From Blastococcus sp. (GTDB taxonomy: Bacteria > Actinomycetota > Actinomycetes > Mycobacteriales > Geodermatophilaceae), in contig JAODNN010000089.1 in NCBI GenBank assembly GCA_025465355.1, positions 1 to 64,000 on the forward strand: 64,000 nt of DNA, given 5' to 3'. This document shows, in pieces, positions 35,953 through 43,174 of the stretch (its first letter is position 1; every line of letters begins with the position of its first letter). The translations under genes and the position numbers were made by a program. Under the pieces are notes generated by a model. The model was not told the DNA's origin and ran no database searches. It was given only the letters and a program-made list of their open reading frames with translations.

Positions 35953-36693
35953 ATGACCGAACTGCTCTCCCGCCCCGAACTGCTCAGCCACGAGGAATTC
36001 CGCGTCGCACTGCAGGACGCCATCAAGGGCCGTGAGGCGAAGAACGCCTCCTTCAGCAAGGCCTGGGCCGACGGCAAGCTCGAGCGCCACCACTTCGCCC
36101 GCTGGGCCGAGAACCACTACCAGTACGTCGGCCCGTTCGCCGACTACCTGGGCATCGTCTACGCCAACACCCCGGACACCTGCACCGAGGCCAAGGACTT
36201 CCTGCTCCAGAACATGTACGAGGAGGAGCTGGCCGACATCCGCCACACCGACCTGCTCATCCGCTTCGGTGAGGTCTGCGGCACGACCCGCGAGCGCATC
36301 GAGGACCCGAACAACGCCAACGCCGTGACCCGGGGCCTGCAGGCCTGGTGCTACGCCACGGCGCTGCGCGAGCACTTCGTGGTGGCCACGGCCGCGCTGG
36401 TCGTGGGCCTGGAATCGCAGGTGCCCGAGATCTACAAGAAGCAGATCATCCCGCTCCGTGGGGTGTACGGCTTCACCGAGGACGAGATCGAGTTCTTCGA
36501 CCTCCACATCACCTCGGACGTGGTGCACGGCGAGCGCGGCTACCAGATCGTGCTCGAGAACGCGAACACCCCCGAGCTCCAGCAGCGCTGCCTGCAGTTC
36601 GTCCGCTGGGGTGCGGAGATGCGCTACTCGTACACCCGCTCCCTGTACGACACCTACGTCGCGCCCGACCTCGAGGGCGCTGCGCAGGCCTGA
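35953..36693 (+). CDS. Haem-oxygenase-fold diiron oxidase (PqqC/TenA/CADD-like)
   Basis: A 246-residue all-helical protein of the HDO superfamily, which includes PqqC, CADD, UndA and the N-oxygenases SznF and RohS. Candidate iron ligands lie in ENHYQYVGPFADYL near residue 58, NMYEEELADIRHTDLLIRFGE near residues 90-110, and the C-terminal LHITSDVVHGERGYQ near residue 190. Start ATG 35953 follows AGAAGG. No other PQQ gene is present, and Rieske ferredoxin plus ferredoxin reductase genes follow, so an oxygen-activating oxidase that takes electrons from them is more likely than PQQ synthesis. Candidate reactions are N-oxygenation or oxidative C-C or C-N cleavage; the substrate is unknown. Confidence 0.85.
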   Translation: MTELLSRPELLSHEEFRVALQDAIKGREAKNASFSKAWADGKLERHHFARWAENHYQYVGPFADYLGIVYANTPDTCTEAKDFLLQNMYEEELADIRHTDLLIRFGEVCGTTRERIEDPNNANAVTRGLQAWCYATALREHFVVATAALVVGLESQVPEIYKKQIIPLRGVYGFTEDEIEFFDLHITSDVVHGERGYQIVLENANTPELQQRCLQFVRWGAEMRYSYTRSLYDTYVAPDLEGAAQA

Positions 36694-36708
36694 GCGCCGT
36701 AGTCGACC

Positions 36709-36737
36709 GGGTGCCGGGCGCGAGCCGCCCGGCACCC
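36709..36737 (+). terminator. 12-bp hairpin after the diiron oxidase gene
   Basis: GGGTGCCGGGCG (36709-36720) pairs perfectly with CGCCCGGCACCC (36726-36737) around a 5-nt loop, 16 nt after the stop codon in a 136-nt gap. No U-tract follows. It may attenuate transcription or stabilise the upstream mRNA so that the oxidase is made in excess of the electron-transfer genes. Confidence 0.55.
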
Positions 36738-36829
36738 CGTCGCGTTCAGTGCGGCCCACGAGCCGCCTCCCGTACATCCTCGCCGGACGACGGCCGGCCC
36801 CTTTCGCACGACCGCGACGGAGATCTCTC

Positions 36830-37267
36830 GTGAGCGAGCCCACCGCCACTGCCCCCGATGCCGGCCGAACCCGGTCGGCCGACGCCGCCTCCTGGGTGCA
36901 CGTCGCCGAGATGAAGGACCTCGCCCGGCGCAAGCGCGCGCAGGTCAGCGTGGGCGGCTGCCCGATCGCGCTGTTCCTCGTCGAGGGCGAGGTCTTCGCC
37001 ATGGACGACGTCTGCACCCACCAGGAGCGTTCGCTCAGCAAGGGCACGCTCCTCAATGGCCAGGTGATCTGCCCGGGCCACCAGTGGAAGTTCGACCCCC
37101 GCACGGGCGAGGCCGAGGACCAGGACGGGCGCCAGGCCACGTACGCGGTGCAGGTCACCGAGGGCGGTTCGATTCTGGTCGACCCCACCCCTGCGACGCC
37201 GCGGCACAACAGTGCGTCCGGCGCCGCCGCCACCGTTACCGCCGACGCCGCCCCCGTCGCGAGGTGA
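36830..37267 (+). CDS. Rieske-type [2Fe-2S] ferredoxin
   Basis: A 145-residue protein with one Rieske domain. The cluster ligands are CTH near residue 63 (DDVCTHQERSL) and CPGH about 20 residues later (QVICPGHQWKFD), with the FDPRTGEA segment usual in dioxygenase ferredoxins. A disordered Ala/Thr-rich stretch occupies the first 20 and last 25 residues. GTG 36830 follows ACGGAG. It is 5 nt from the ferredoxin reductase gene, and the pair should form an NADH-to-ferredoxin relay to the diiron oxidase. Confidence 0.92.
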   Translation: MSEPTATAPDAGRTRSADAASWVHVAEMKDLARRKRAQVSVGGCPIALFLVEGEVFAMDDVCTHQERSLSKGTLLNGQVICPGHQWKFDPRTGEAEDQDGRQATYAVQVTEGGSILVDPTPATPRHNSASGAAATVTADAAPVAR

Positions 37268-37272
37268 GTTCC

Positions 37273-38502
37273 ATGTCCGAGCAGACCCTGGTCGTCATCG
37301 GTGCCGGTCACGTCGCCGCGTCCGCCGCCCGTGCGCTGCGCCGCCGCGGGTTCGCCGGAGCGATCGTGCTCGTCGGTGACGAGCCCGTCGGTCCCTATCA
37401 GCGGCCGCACCTGTCCAAGGAGCGGCTGGCCACCGGGGGCGACGCCGGGCTGTGGCTGCTCGACCCGGCGTGGTGCGAGGCCAACGACGTCACGCTCCGC
37501 ACGAGCAGCCCCGTGGACCGCATCTCCACCGGCACCGGAGAGGTGCTGTTGACCGACGGCACCGCCCTGCGCGCCGACCTCGTGCTCGTCGCGACCGGTG
37601 GCCGGCCGCGACAGCTGCCCGGTGTCGAGGGCGACCGGGTGCACTCCATCCGCTCGCTGGCCGACAGCGACCGGCTGCGTGAGCGCCTGCTGCCCGGCCG
37701 GCGCATCGGCGTGCTGGGCGGCGGCTTCCTCGGCACCGAAGTGGCCGCCGCGGCGCTGCGCCGAGGCGCCGAGGTCGTCGTGTTCGACCGTGACCCGGTG
37801 CTGCTCGCCCGGGTGCTGGGCGCCGACATCGGCGCGGCGGTCACCGGTCTCCATCGGCAGCGCGGCGTCGAGCTGCGACTCGGCACGGCCGTCACCGAGA
37901 TCCGCACCTCGGCCGACGGCGTCACCGTGGTGACCGCCGGGGGCGCAGAGAGCGTGGACGACCTCGTCGTGAGCATCGGGATCGAGCCCGACACCGACGT
38001 CGCCGTCCGGTCCGGGCTCGTGGTGGGCAACGGCGTCGAGGTCGACGCGCAGGGCCGCACCTCGGTCCCGACCGTCTTCGCGGCCGGCGACGTGGCGGCA
38101 CACGACCACCCGCGCTACGGCCGCATCCGGGTGGAGCACGTCGACGTCGCCCAGCAGCAGGCCGCCGCGATCGCCTCGACCCTCGCCGGCCGGCCCGCCA
38201 CGTTCGCCGACCCGCACTGGTTCTGGACCGACCAGTTCGACATCAACGTGCAGGGCCTGGGCCTGGCCGGCATCCGCGCGGACGACGTCCTCGTCAGCCG
38301 CGGGAACCCCCGAGCCCTCGACGGCACGGTCTTCTGGCTTCGGGACGGCGGAATCGTCGCCGCGGCCACCGTCGAGCGCGGCGAGGACATCTCGGTGGCC
38401 CGCGAGCTGATCGACCTCGAGATCCCGGTCAGCGCCGGGCAACTCGCCGACGAGTCGGTCGAGCTCGAGGACCTGCTGGACCAGGAAGAGGTGCCGGTCT
38501 GA
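37273..38502 (+). CDS. NAD(P)H:ferredoxin reductase, FAD-dependent
   Basis: A 409-residue reductase of the dioxygenase-ferredoxin/putidaredoxin reductase family. The FAD loop is VVIGAGHVAASAARAL at the N-terminus with PYQRPHLSKE near residue 45; the NAD loop is GVLGGGFLGTEVAAAAL near residue 145; the second FAD motif is VFAAGDVAAHDHP near residue 265, and the C-terminal reductase domain has FWTDQFDINVQGLG. It should reduce the preceding Rieske ferredoxin. The stop overlaps the aldehyde dehydrogenase ATG by 1 nt (TGATG). Confidence 0.94.
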   Translation: MSEQTLVVIGAGHVAASAARALRRRGFAGAIVLVGDEPVGPYQRPHLSKERLATGGDAGLWLLDPAWCEANDVTLRTSSPVDRISTGTGEVLLTDGTALRADLVLVATGGRPRQLPGVEGDRVHSIRSLADSDRLRERLLPGRRIGVLGGGFLGTEVAAAALRRGAEVVVFDRDPVLLARVLGADIGAAVTGLHRQRGVELRLGTAVTEIRTSADGVTVVTAGGAESVDDLVVSIGIEPDTDVAVRSGLVVGNGVEVDAQGRTSVPTVFAAGDVAAHDHPRYGRIRVEHVDVAQQQAAAIASTLAGRPATFADPHWFWTDQFDINVQGLGLAGIRADDVLVSRGNPRALDGTVFWLRDGGIVAAATVERGEDISVARELIDLEIPVSAGQLADESVELEDLLDQEEVPV

Positions 38503-39968
38503 TGGCTTCCCGCACGGTGCGCAACCTCGTCGACGGGGAGTGGGTCGAGTCGCTCAGCGGACGCACCCGCGAACGCCGCAACCCCGCCGACACCCGCGAC
38601 GTCGTCAGCACCTTTCCCGAGTCCGACGCGAAGGACGCCGACGCGGCCGTGTCGGCTGTGGCCGCCGGCTGGGAGGCCTGGGCCGCGACCGGCCCCGAAC
38701 AGCGGGCGACGGTGCTCGAGGCCGCCGCAGGGATCCTCGAGCGGCAGCGGGACTCGCTGATCGAGGATCTCGTCCGCGAGGAGGGCAAGACCCGGGCCGA
38801 GGCGACCATGGAGGTCTCCCGTACGCCGATGAACCTGCGGTTCTACGCGGGCGAGGCGATGCGCACGGCCGGCGTGACCCTCCCGACCGGCGACGGCAGC
38901 CTGGTGTTCACCCTCCGCGCGCCGGTCGGTGTCGTCGCGGCGATCACGCCCTGGAACTTCCCGCTCAACATTCCCTCGCGCAAGCTGGGTCCCGCTCTCG
39001 CGGCCGGCAACGGCGTCGTCTTCAAGCCCAGCGAGGTGACCCCGCTGCTGGGTCAGCGGCTGGTCGACGCGCTGCTCGCGGGCGGCCTGCCGGCCGGCGC
39101 GATCGCGGTCCTGCACGGCGGCGCCGAGGTCGCCTCGGCGCTGGTCACCGACGACCGGGTCGACGCCGTCACCTTCACCGGCTCGACGAACGTCGGCGAG
39201 TCGATCCACCGTGCCTCGCGCGCCAGCCGGCGCACCCAGCTCGAGATGGGCGGCAAGAACCCCGTCGTCGTCCTGGAGGACGCCGACCTCGACCGCGCCG
39301 CCAACCTCATCGTCAAGGGCGCGTTCGGGTTGTCCGGGCAGGCGTGTACGGGCACGAGCCGGGTGCTCGTGCACGACGCGGTGCACGACGCGCTGCTCGA
39401 GCGCATCGCGGCCGGGGCGCAGGCGCTGCGCGTCGGTCCGGGGCTCGTCGACGGCGTCGACATGGGGCCGCTGGCCAACGAGCGTCAGCGGGACTCGGTG
39501 CTGGGCCACGTGGCGCGGGCCCTCGACGACGGCGCGCGGCTGGTGATCGGCGGCCCCGCCGACGACACCCAGGACCTCACCGCCGGCGACCTGGCGCACG
39601 GGCACTTCGTCCGCCCGACGATCTTCGCCGACGTCGACCCGGCGTCGGCGCTGGCGACCGAGGAGGTGTTCGGGCCGGTGCTGGCCGTGCTGCGGGTGCA
39701 GTCCCTCGACCATGCCGTCGAGCTCGCCGACGCGACCCGGTTCGGGCTCTCGGCCGGCATCGTCACGGCCGACGTCGCCCGGGCTCTCCGGTTCGCCCGC
39801 CGGGTGACCGCGGGCCTGGTCAAGGTGAACCAGCCGACCACCGGCCAGGCGATGAATGCCCCGTTCGGGGGTCTCAAGGACAGCAGCACCCAGACGTCGA
39901 AGGAACAGGCAGGGGATTCGATGATGGCCTTCTACACGGTCGACAAGACCGTCTACCTGAGCGCATGA
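38502..39968 (+). CDS. Aldehyde dehydrogenase (2-oxoglutarate-semialdehyde dehydrogenase-like)
   Basis: A 488-residue NAD(P)-dependent ALDH. The catalytic glutamate is in LEMGGKNPVVV near residue 250 and the cysteine in GLSGQACTGTSR near residue 284; PWNFPLNIPSRKLGPAL marks the cofactor site near residue 150. GQACTGTSR is the form seen in alpha-ketoglutarate semialdehyde and similar sugar-acid dehydrogenases. It overlaps genes on both sides (TGATG, ATGA), so it is translated with the diiron-oxidase system and probably oxidises the aldehyde that system releases. Confidence 0.93.
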   Translation: MASRTVRNLVDGEWVESLSGRTRERRNPADTRDVVSTFPESDAKDADAAVSAVAAGWEAWAATGPEQRATVLEAAAGILERQRDSLIEDLVREEGKTRAEATMEVSRTPMNLRFYAGEAMRTAGVTLPTGDGSLVFTLRAPVGVVAAITPWNFPLNIPSRKLGPALAAGNGVVFKPSEVTPLLGQRLVDALLAGGLPAGAIAVLHGGAEVASALVTDDRVDAVTFTGSTNVGESIHRASRASRRTQLEMGGKNPVVVLEDADLDRAANLIVKGAFGLSGQACTGTSRVLVHDAVHDALLERIAAGAQALRVGPGLVDGVDMGPLANERQRDSVLGHVARALDDGARLVIGGPADDTQDLTAGDLAHGHFVRPTIFADVDPASALATEEVFGPVLAVLRVQSLDHAVELADATRFGLSAGIVTADVARALRFARRVTAGLVKVNQPTTGQAMNAPFGGLKDSSTQTSKEQAGDSMMAFYTVDKTVYLSA

Positions 39969-40408
39969 CCGTCCCGGAGAAGGGGGCCGTCGTCCCTGCG
40001 TCGGAGGAGGAGCTGGCCGCGGCCGGCACCGAGTGCGCGTTCGTCCGCATCTGCCGGGCGGGCCAGGTGCCCAACGGCTACGTGCGCCGCTTCTACGCCG
40101 AGACGGAGCACGGGCAGGTCGAGCTCGCGGTGGCCCGCCTGGACAACCGCGCCTACGCCACGTCCAACTACTGCACCCACCTGGACTGCCTGCTCAGCTC
40201 CGGCAAGCTGCAGGACGACGGCATCCGCTGCTCCTGCCACAACAGCGTGTTCGACCTGCAGACGGGTGAGCCGATCCAGCCGCCGGCCACCGAGCCCATC
40301 CGCACCTACCCGGTACGGGAGGAGGACGGTCAGGTGTTCGTCGGGCTCTCCGAGCGGGACGTGCTGGAGGGCGGTCCACGTCGCCGCAAGCCACCGTCGG
40401 CTCAGTGA
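39965..40408 (+). CDS. Second Rieske [2Fe-2S] protein
   Basis: A 147-residue Rieske-domain protein. Ligands are CTH in NYCTHLDCLLSS near residue 63 and CSCH in IRCSCHNSVFDL near residue 84, the latter in an unusual Cys-rich setting (four cysteines in about 25 residues). It has no catalytic oxygenase domain. It differs from the first ferredoxin in sequence and may serve a second acceptor, or be a subunit of the GGT-like step. The ATG overlaps the aldehyde dehydrogenase stop and its stop overlaps the next GTG. Confidence 0.88.
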   Translation: MTVPEKGAVVPASEEELAAAGTECAFVRICRAGQVPNGYVRRFYAETEHGQVELAVARLDNRAYATSNYCTHLDCLLSSGKLQDDGIRCSCHNSVFDLQTGEPIQPPATEPIRTYPVREEDGQVFVGLSERDVLEGGPRRRKPPSAQ

Positions 40409-42033
40409 CACCGGCAGCGGGGGAGTGGCCGCCGTCCTGGGGGCCCGTCCGCACGCCGACCCTCGCGACGGCGGGGATGGTGAGCAGCAGCTCGCCGGCC
40501 GTCAGCCAGGTCGGCGCGCGCGTCCTCGCGGACGGCGGCACCGCCGTCGACGCCGTGCTGGCGATGACCGCCATGTCCTGGCTCGCCCTTCCCGGCCAGT
40601 GCGGGATCGGCGGCGACGCGTTCGCCGTGGTGCGCGAACCGGACGGACAGGTCTGGACCGTCAACGGCAGCGGCTACGGCCCCGACGGCGCCTCCGCCGA
40701 GGCCTACCGGGACCGTGGATTGTCCACGGTCCCGATGACCGGACCGCTCGCCGTGGCGACGCCCGGCGCGCCGGGAGCCCTTTCCACCCTGCACGCCCGA
40801 GGTGGCACCCGGGACCTGACGGAGCTCTGGGCGCCGGCCGTGGTGGCGGCGCGCACCGGCCTGCCCTGCACCGCCAAGAACCGCCGCGACATCGCCGAGC
40901 ACGCCGACGCGCTCGCCCGGGATCCGGGCCTGGCGCAGTGGCTGCTGCCCTCCGGCCGGGTACCGGCGGTGGGCGACCTCCTGCCGGCCGGCGAGCTGGC
41001 CGGGACCATCGCCCGGCTGGCCCGCAGCCCGCTGTCCCTCAACCGCGGCGAGCTGGCGGAGCGGGCCGTGGAATTGCTGCAGGACGGCGGCGCGCCGTTC
41101 TCCGGCGACGAGTGGTGCCTCGGAGGCGAGGTGCCGGCGGAGCACGCGATCAGTGCGCCCTACGGGGACCTGACGGTCCACCAGACGCCGCTCCCGTCAC
41201 CGGGCTGGATGGTGCTGCAGCAGGCCGGACTCCTCGACGGACTGCTGGCTGATCTCCCCACGTCCTCGGCCCAGGCGGTCCACCTGCTGGCACTCGCCGC
41301 TCGCCGGGCCTTCCGCGACCGGTACGAGCTCTGTGCGTCCGATTCCGATGCCTGGAGCTTCCTGCTCACCGAGGAGAGCCTGGGCCGGGCGCGGCGGGAG
41401 CTGCGGCAGGAACCGGCGATCGTCACGGCGCCGGGCGGTAGCGCCGGGGACACGACCAGCTGCCTCGCCGTGGACGCCGACGGGCGCGCGGTCAGCGCGA
41501 TCTCCTCGCTGGCCTTCACCTTCGGCGCCCGCATCTCGATCCCCGGCACCGGGGTCGCCCTGAACAATCGGCTGGCGCGGGGCGCCTATCTTCTGCCGGG
41601 CCATCCCAACGCGCTGGCCCCACGGCGCAAGCCGCTGCACACCTTGAACGCCTGGATCGCCACCGACCGCGCCGGCCGGCTGCGACACGTGGGCAACACC
41701 CCCGGGGGGGACGGCCAGGTGCAGTGGAACATGCAGCTGCTCGCGCACCTGGTCGACGGCGGTCTGGATCCTGCGCAGGCGGTGTCGGCGCCGCGGACGA
41801 CCGTGCATCCCGGCAGCGACGCGGACGCCCTCGGGACACCGGAGACGTTGCAGTGCGAGACCCGGCTGGGTGCAGAGGTCCTGGCGGGGCTCGCCGAGCG
41901 CGGCCACGTCCTGCGCGACGTCGGTGACTGGGGGGCGGGCGGCAGCGCGCTGGTCATCTCGGTCGACGACGGCCGCGGCGTCCTCGCCGGCGCGGCCGAT
42001 CCGCGGCAGGACGGGGTGGCGCTCGGTGTCTGA
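40405..42033 (+). CDS. Gamma-glutamyltransferase-like Ntn hydrolase
   Basis: A 542-residue protein of the gamma-glutamyltranspeptidase/acylase family with no signal peptide, so it is cytoplasmic, unlike classical GGT. The autoprocessing threonine is in SAGDTTSCLAVD near residue 350, followed by the small-subunit landmarks PGTGVALNNRLARG, RRKPLHTLNAWIA and NTPGGDGQVQWNMQ. The N-terminal half has CGIGGDAFAVV near residue 67. It could hydrolyse or make a gamma-glutamyl amide or another amide of the pathway substrate. It overlaps both neighbours. Confidence 0.88.
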   Translation: MTPAAGEWPPSWGPVRTPTLATAGMVSSSSPAVSQVGARVLADGGTAVDAVLAMTAMSWLALPGQCGIGGDAFAVVREPDGQVWTVNGSGYGPDGASAEAYRDRGLSTVPMTGPLAVATPGAPGALSTLHARGGTRDLTELWAPAVVAARTGLPCTAKNRRDIAEHADALARDPGLAQWLLPSGRVPAVGDLLPAGELAGTIARLARSPLSLNRGELAERAVELLQDGGAPFSGDEWCLGGEVPAEHAISAPYGDLTVHQTPLPSPGWMVLQQAGLLDGLLADLPTSSAQAVHLLALAARRAFRDRYELCASDSDAWSFLLTEESLGRARRELRQEPAIVTAPGGSAGDTTSCLAVDADGRAVSAISSLAFTFGARISIPGTGVALNNRLARGAYLLPGHPNALAPRRKPLHTLNAWIATDRAGRLRHVGNTPGGDGQVQWNMQLLAHLVDGGLDPAQAVSAPRTTVHPGSDADALGTPETLQCETRLGAEVLAGLAERGHVLRDVGDWGAGGSALVISVDDGRGVLAGAADPRQDGVALGV

Positions 42034-42490
42034 GCCGGACGCGGGCGATGCGCCTGTTCCGGAGCCGGCGCAGTTCTCGGTGCCGCCGCAGGGCGCCTAC
42101 GTGCCGGCCGTCGTCCACCACGGCCTGGCCTGGACGGCGGGGATGACGCCACGGCGCCACGGCGAGCTCGTCGTCCACGGGGTGGTCGGGCGGGACGTCG
42201 ACATCGCGGCCGCCCGTGAGGCGGCCGGGCTTGCGGCGGGCAATGCGCTCACTGCGGTGATCGAGGCGGTCGGCGGGCTTCCGGCCGTCGTGCGGGCCGT
42301 GAAGATGACCGTGTTCATCGCCGCGGTCGACGGCTTCACCGCGCACTCGGCTGTCGCGGACGGCGCGTCGGCGGCCCTGCGGGAGCGTCTCGGCGACCGC
42401 GGCGTCGTGGCCCGCAGCGCGATCGGTGTGCGCACCCTGCCTTCCGGCGCGCCCGTCGAGGTGGAGCTGGTCGTCGCCGTCGCTCCCTGA
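42026..42490 (+). CDS. RidA family (YjgF/YER057c/UK114) deaminase
   Basis: A 154-residue RidA-like protein. The critical arginine is in VVARSAIGVRTLP near residue 135 and GAPVEVELVV closes the fold; WTAGMTPRRHG near residue 34 is the usual opening. The first 20 residues are an acidic/proline extension. RidA proteins hydrolyse enamine or imine intermediates, so it supports an amine or amino acid substrate for the operon. The GTG start overlaps the GGT-like stop by 8 nt. A 22-bp inverted repeat follows directly. Confidence 0.88.
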   Translation: MSEPDAGDAPVPEPAQFSVPPQGAYVPAVVHHGLAWTAGMTPRRHGELVVHGVVGRDVDIAAAREAAGLAAGNALTAVIEAVGGLPAVVRAVKMTVFIAAVDGFTAHSAVADGASAALRERLGDRGVVARSAIGVRTLPSGAPVEVELVVAVAP

Positions 42491-42493
42491 CGG

Positions 42494-42548
42494 CGAGATC
42501 TGCGGACTCGCCCCCAGCGCGCTGAAGGGGGCGAGTCCGCAGATCTCG
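42494..42548. terminator. 22-bp perfect inverted repeat between convergent genes
   Basis: The arms 42494-42515 (starting CGAGATCTGCGG) and 42527-42548 pair without a mismatch around an 11-nt loop. The repeat fills the gap between RidA and the convergent HbpS-like gene, so it can end transcription from both sides. The long perfect match is beyond what a terminator needs, so it may also be a copy of a dispersed palindromic repeat. Confidence 0.8.
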
Positions 42549-42554
42549 TGCGGC

Positions 42555-43010
42555 TCAGGCGAGCGTGCCGGCCGCCGCCACCTGCTCGGCGAACGCCTGT
42601 AGGGCCGCGGCACCGACAGCCTTGTCCTGTTCGCCGTTGCCGCCGCTCACGCCCACCGCGCCGACGATCTGTCCCGCGTGCACGATCGGGAAGCCGCCGA
42701 CGAAGATCGCGAACTTGCCGGGGAGCATGTGCGCGATGCCGAACGCCTCGTTGCCGGGCAGGGCCGGCCCGTTGGGGGGCTCGTTGAACAGGTGGGTGGC
42801 CCGTTCGTGACCGGCCGCCGTGAACGCCTTGGCCATCGCGATCTCGACGCCGGTCAGCCGGGCACCCGGCAGCCGATGCAGGGCCAGGACGTTTCCGCCG
42901 TCGTCGCAGACACAGATCGTCTGCTTGACACCGAGCTCCTCGGCTTTGGCCCGTGCCGCCTCGAGCATCGGCAGAGCGTCATCGAGGGTGATCCGGAAGA
43001 CCTGGTGCAC
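42555..43010 (-). CDS. GlcG/HbpS-family (DUF336) protein
   Basis: A 151-residue haem-degrading/HbpS-like protein. Typical motifs are CVCDDGGNVLALHRLPGA near residue 31, AKAFTA near residue 60, GGFPIVHAGQIVGAVGVSGG near residues 107-126 and the ending QDKAVGAAALQAF. Members bind haem, cobalamin or small acids, and some sit in catabolic operons as accessory proteins. GTG 43010 was chosen for the GGAGGAG 6-12 bp upstream; longer frames lack a site. It diverges from the PucR gene across a palindrome-rich gap. Confidence 0.88.
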   Translation of the reverse strand: MHQVFRITLDDALPMLEAARAKAEELGVKQTICVCDDGGNVLALHRLPGARLTGVEIAMAKAFTAAGHERATHLFNEPPNGPALPGNEAFGIAHMLPGKFAIFVGGFPIVHAGQIVGAVGVSGGNGEQDKAVGAAALQAFAEQVAAAGTLA

Positions 43011-43119
43011 GGGGTTCTCCTCCTCCGGCCGGCCGGCCGGGTCGCCACGGCCGCGCTCCTCGGGACGGGGAGCCGGCTCGACTACCACCTTGGGGACTGG
43101 ACGGCGGGTCCAGCAATGG

Positions 43120-43135
43120 TGACACTGCAGTGTCA
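43120..43135. promoter_or_regulatory. 16-bp perfect palindrome in the HbpS-PucR gap
   Basis: TGACACTGCAGTGTCA is a perfect palindrome, nearly continuing to GGTTGACACTGCAGTGTCACC (20 of 21 on the minus strand). On the minus strand its TTGACA can also be a -35 element for the HbpS-like gene. It lies 40 bp before PucR. Confidence 0.6.
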
Positions 43136-43149
43136 ACCCGGCCGGTCGT

Positions 43150-43157
43150 TGTGCACA
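43150..43157. promoter_or_regulatory. TGTGCACA palindrome before PucR
   Basis: An 8-bp palindrome 18 bp upstream of the PucR start codon. The core GTGCAC also occurs in the upstream regions of the diiron oxidase operon (35839) and the permease (46402), which fits autoregulation by PucR. Confidence 0.4.
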
Positions 43158-43174
43158 GTGACCAGAGGAGCGCC

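Noticed and set aside
35953-36693. PQQ synthase (PqqC) annotation
   Set aside because: No pqqA, B, D or E gene and a different gene company; the fold is shared by many diiron oxidases.
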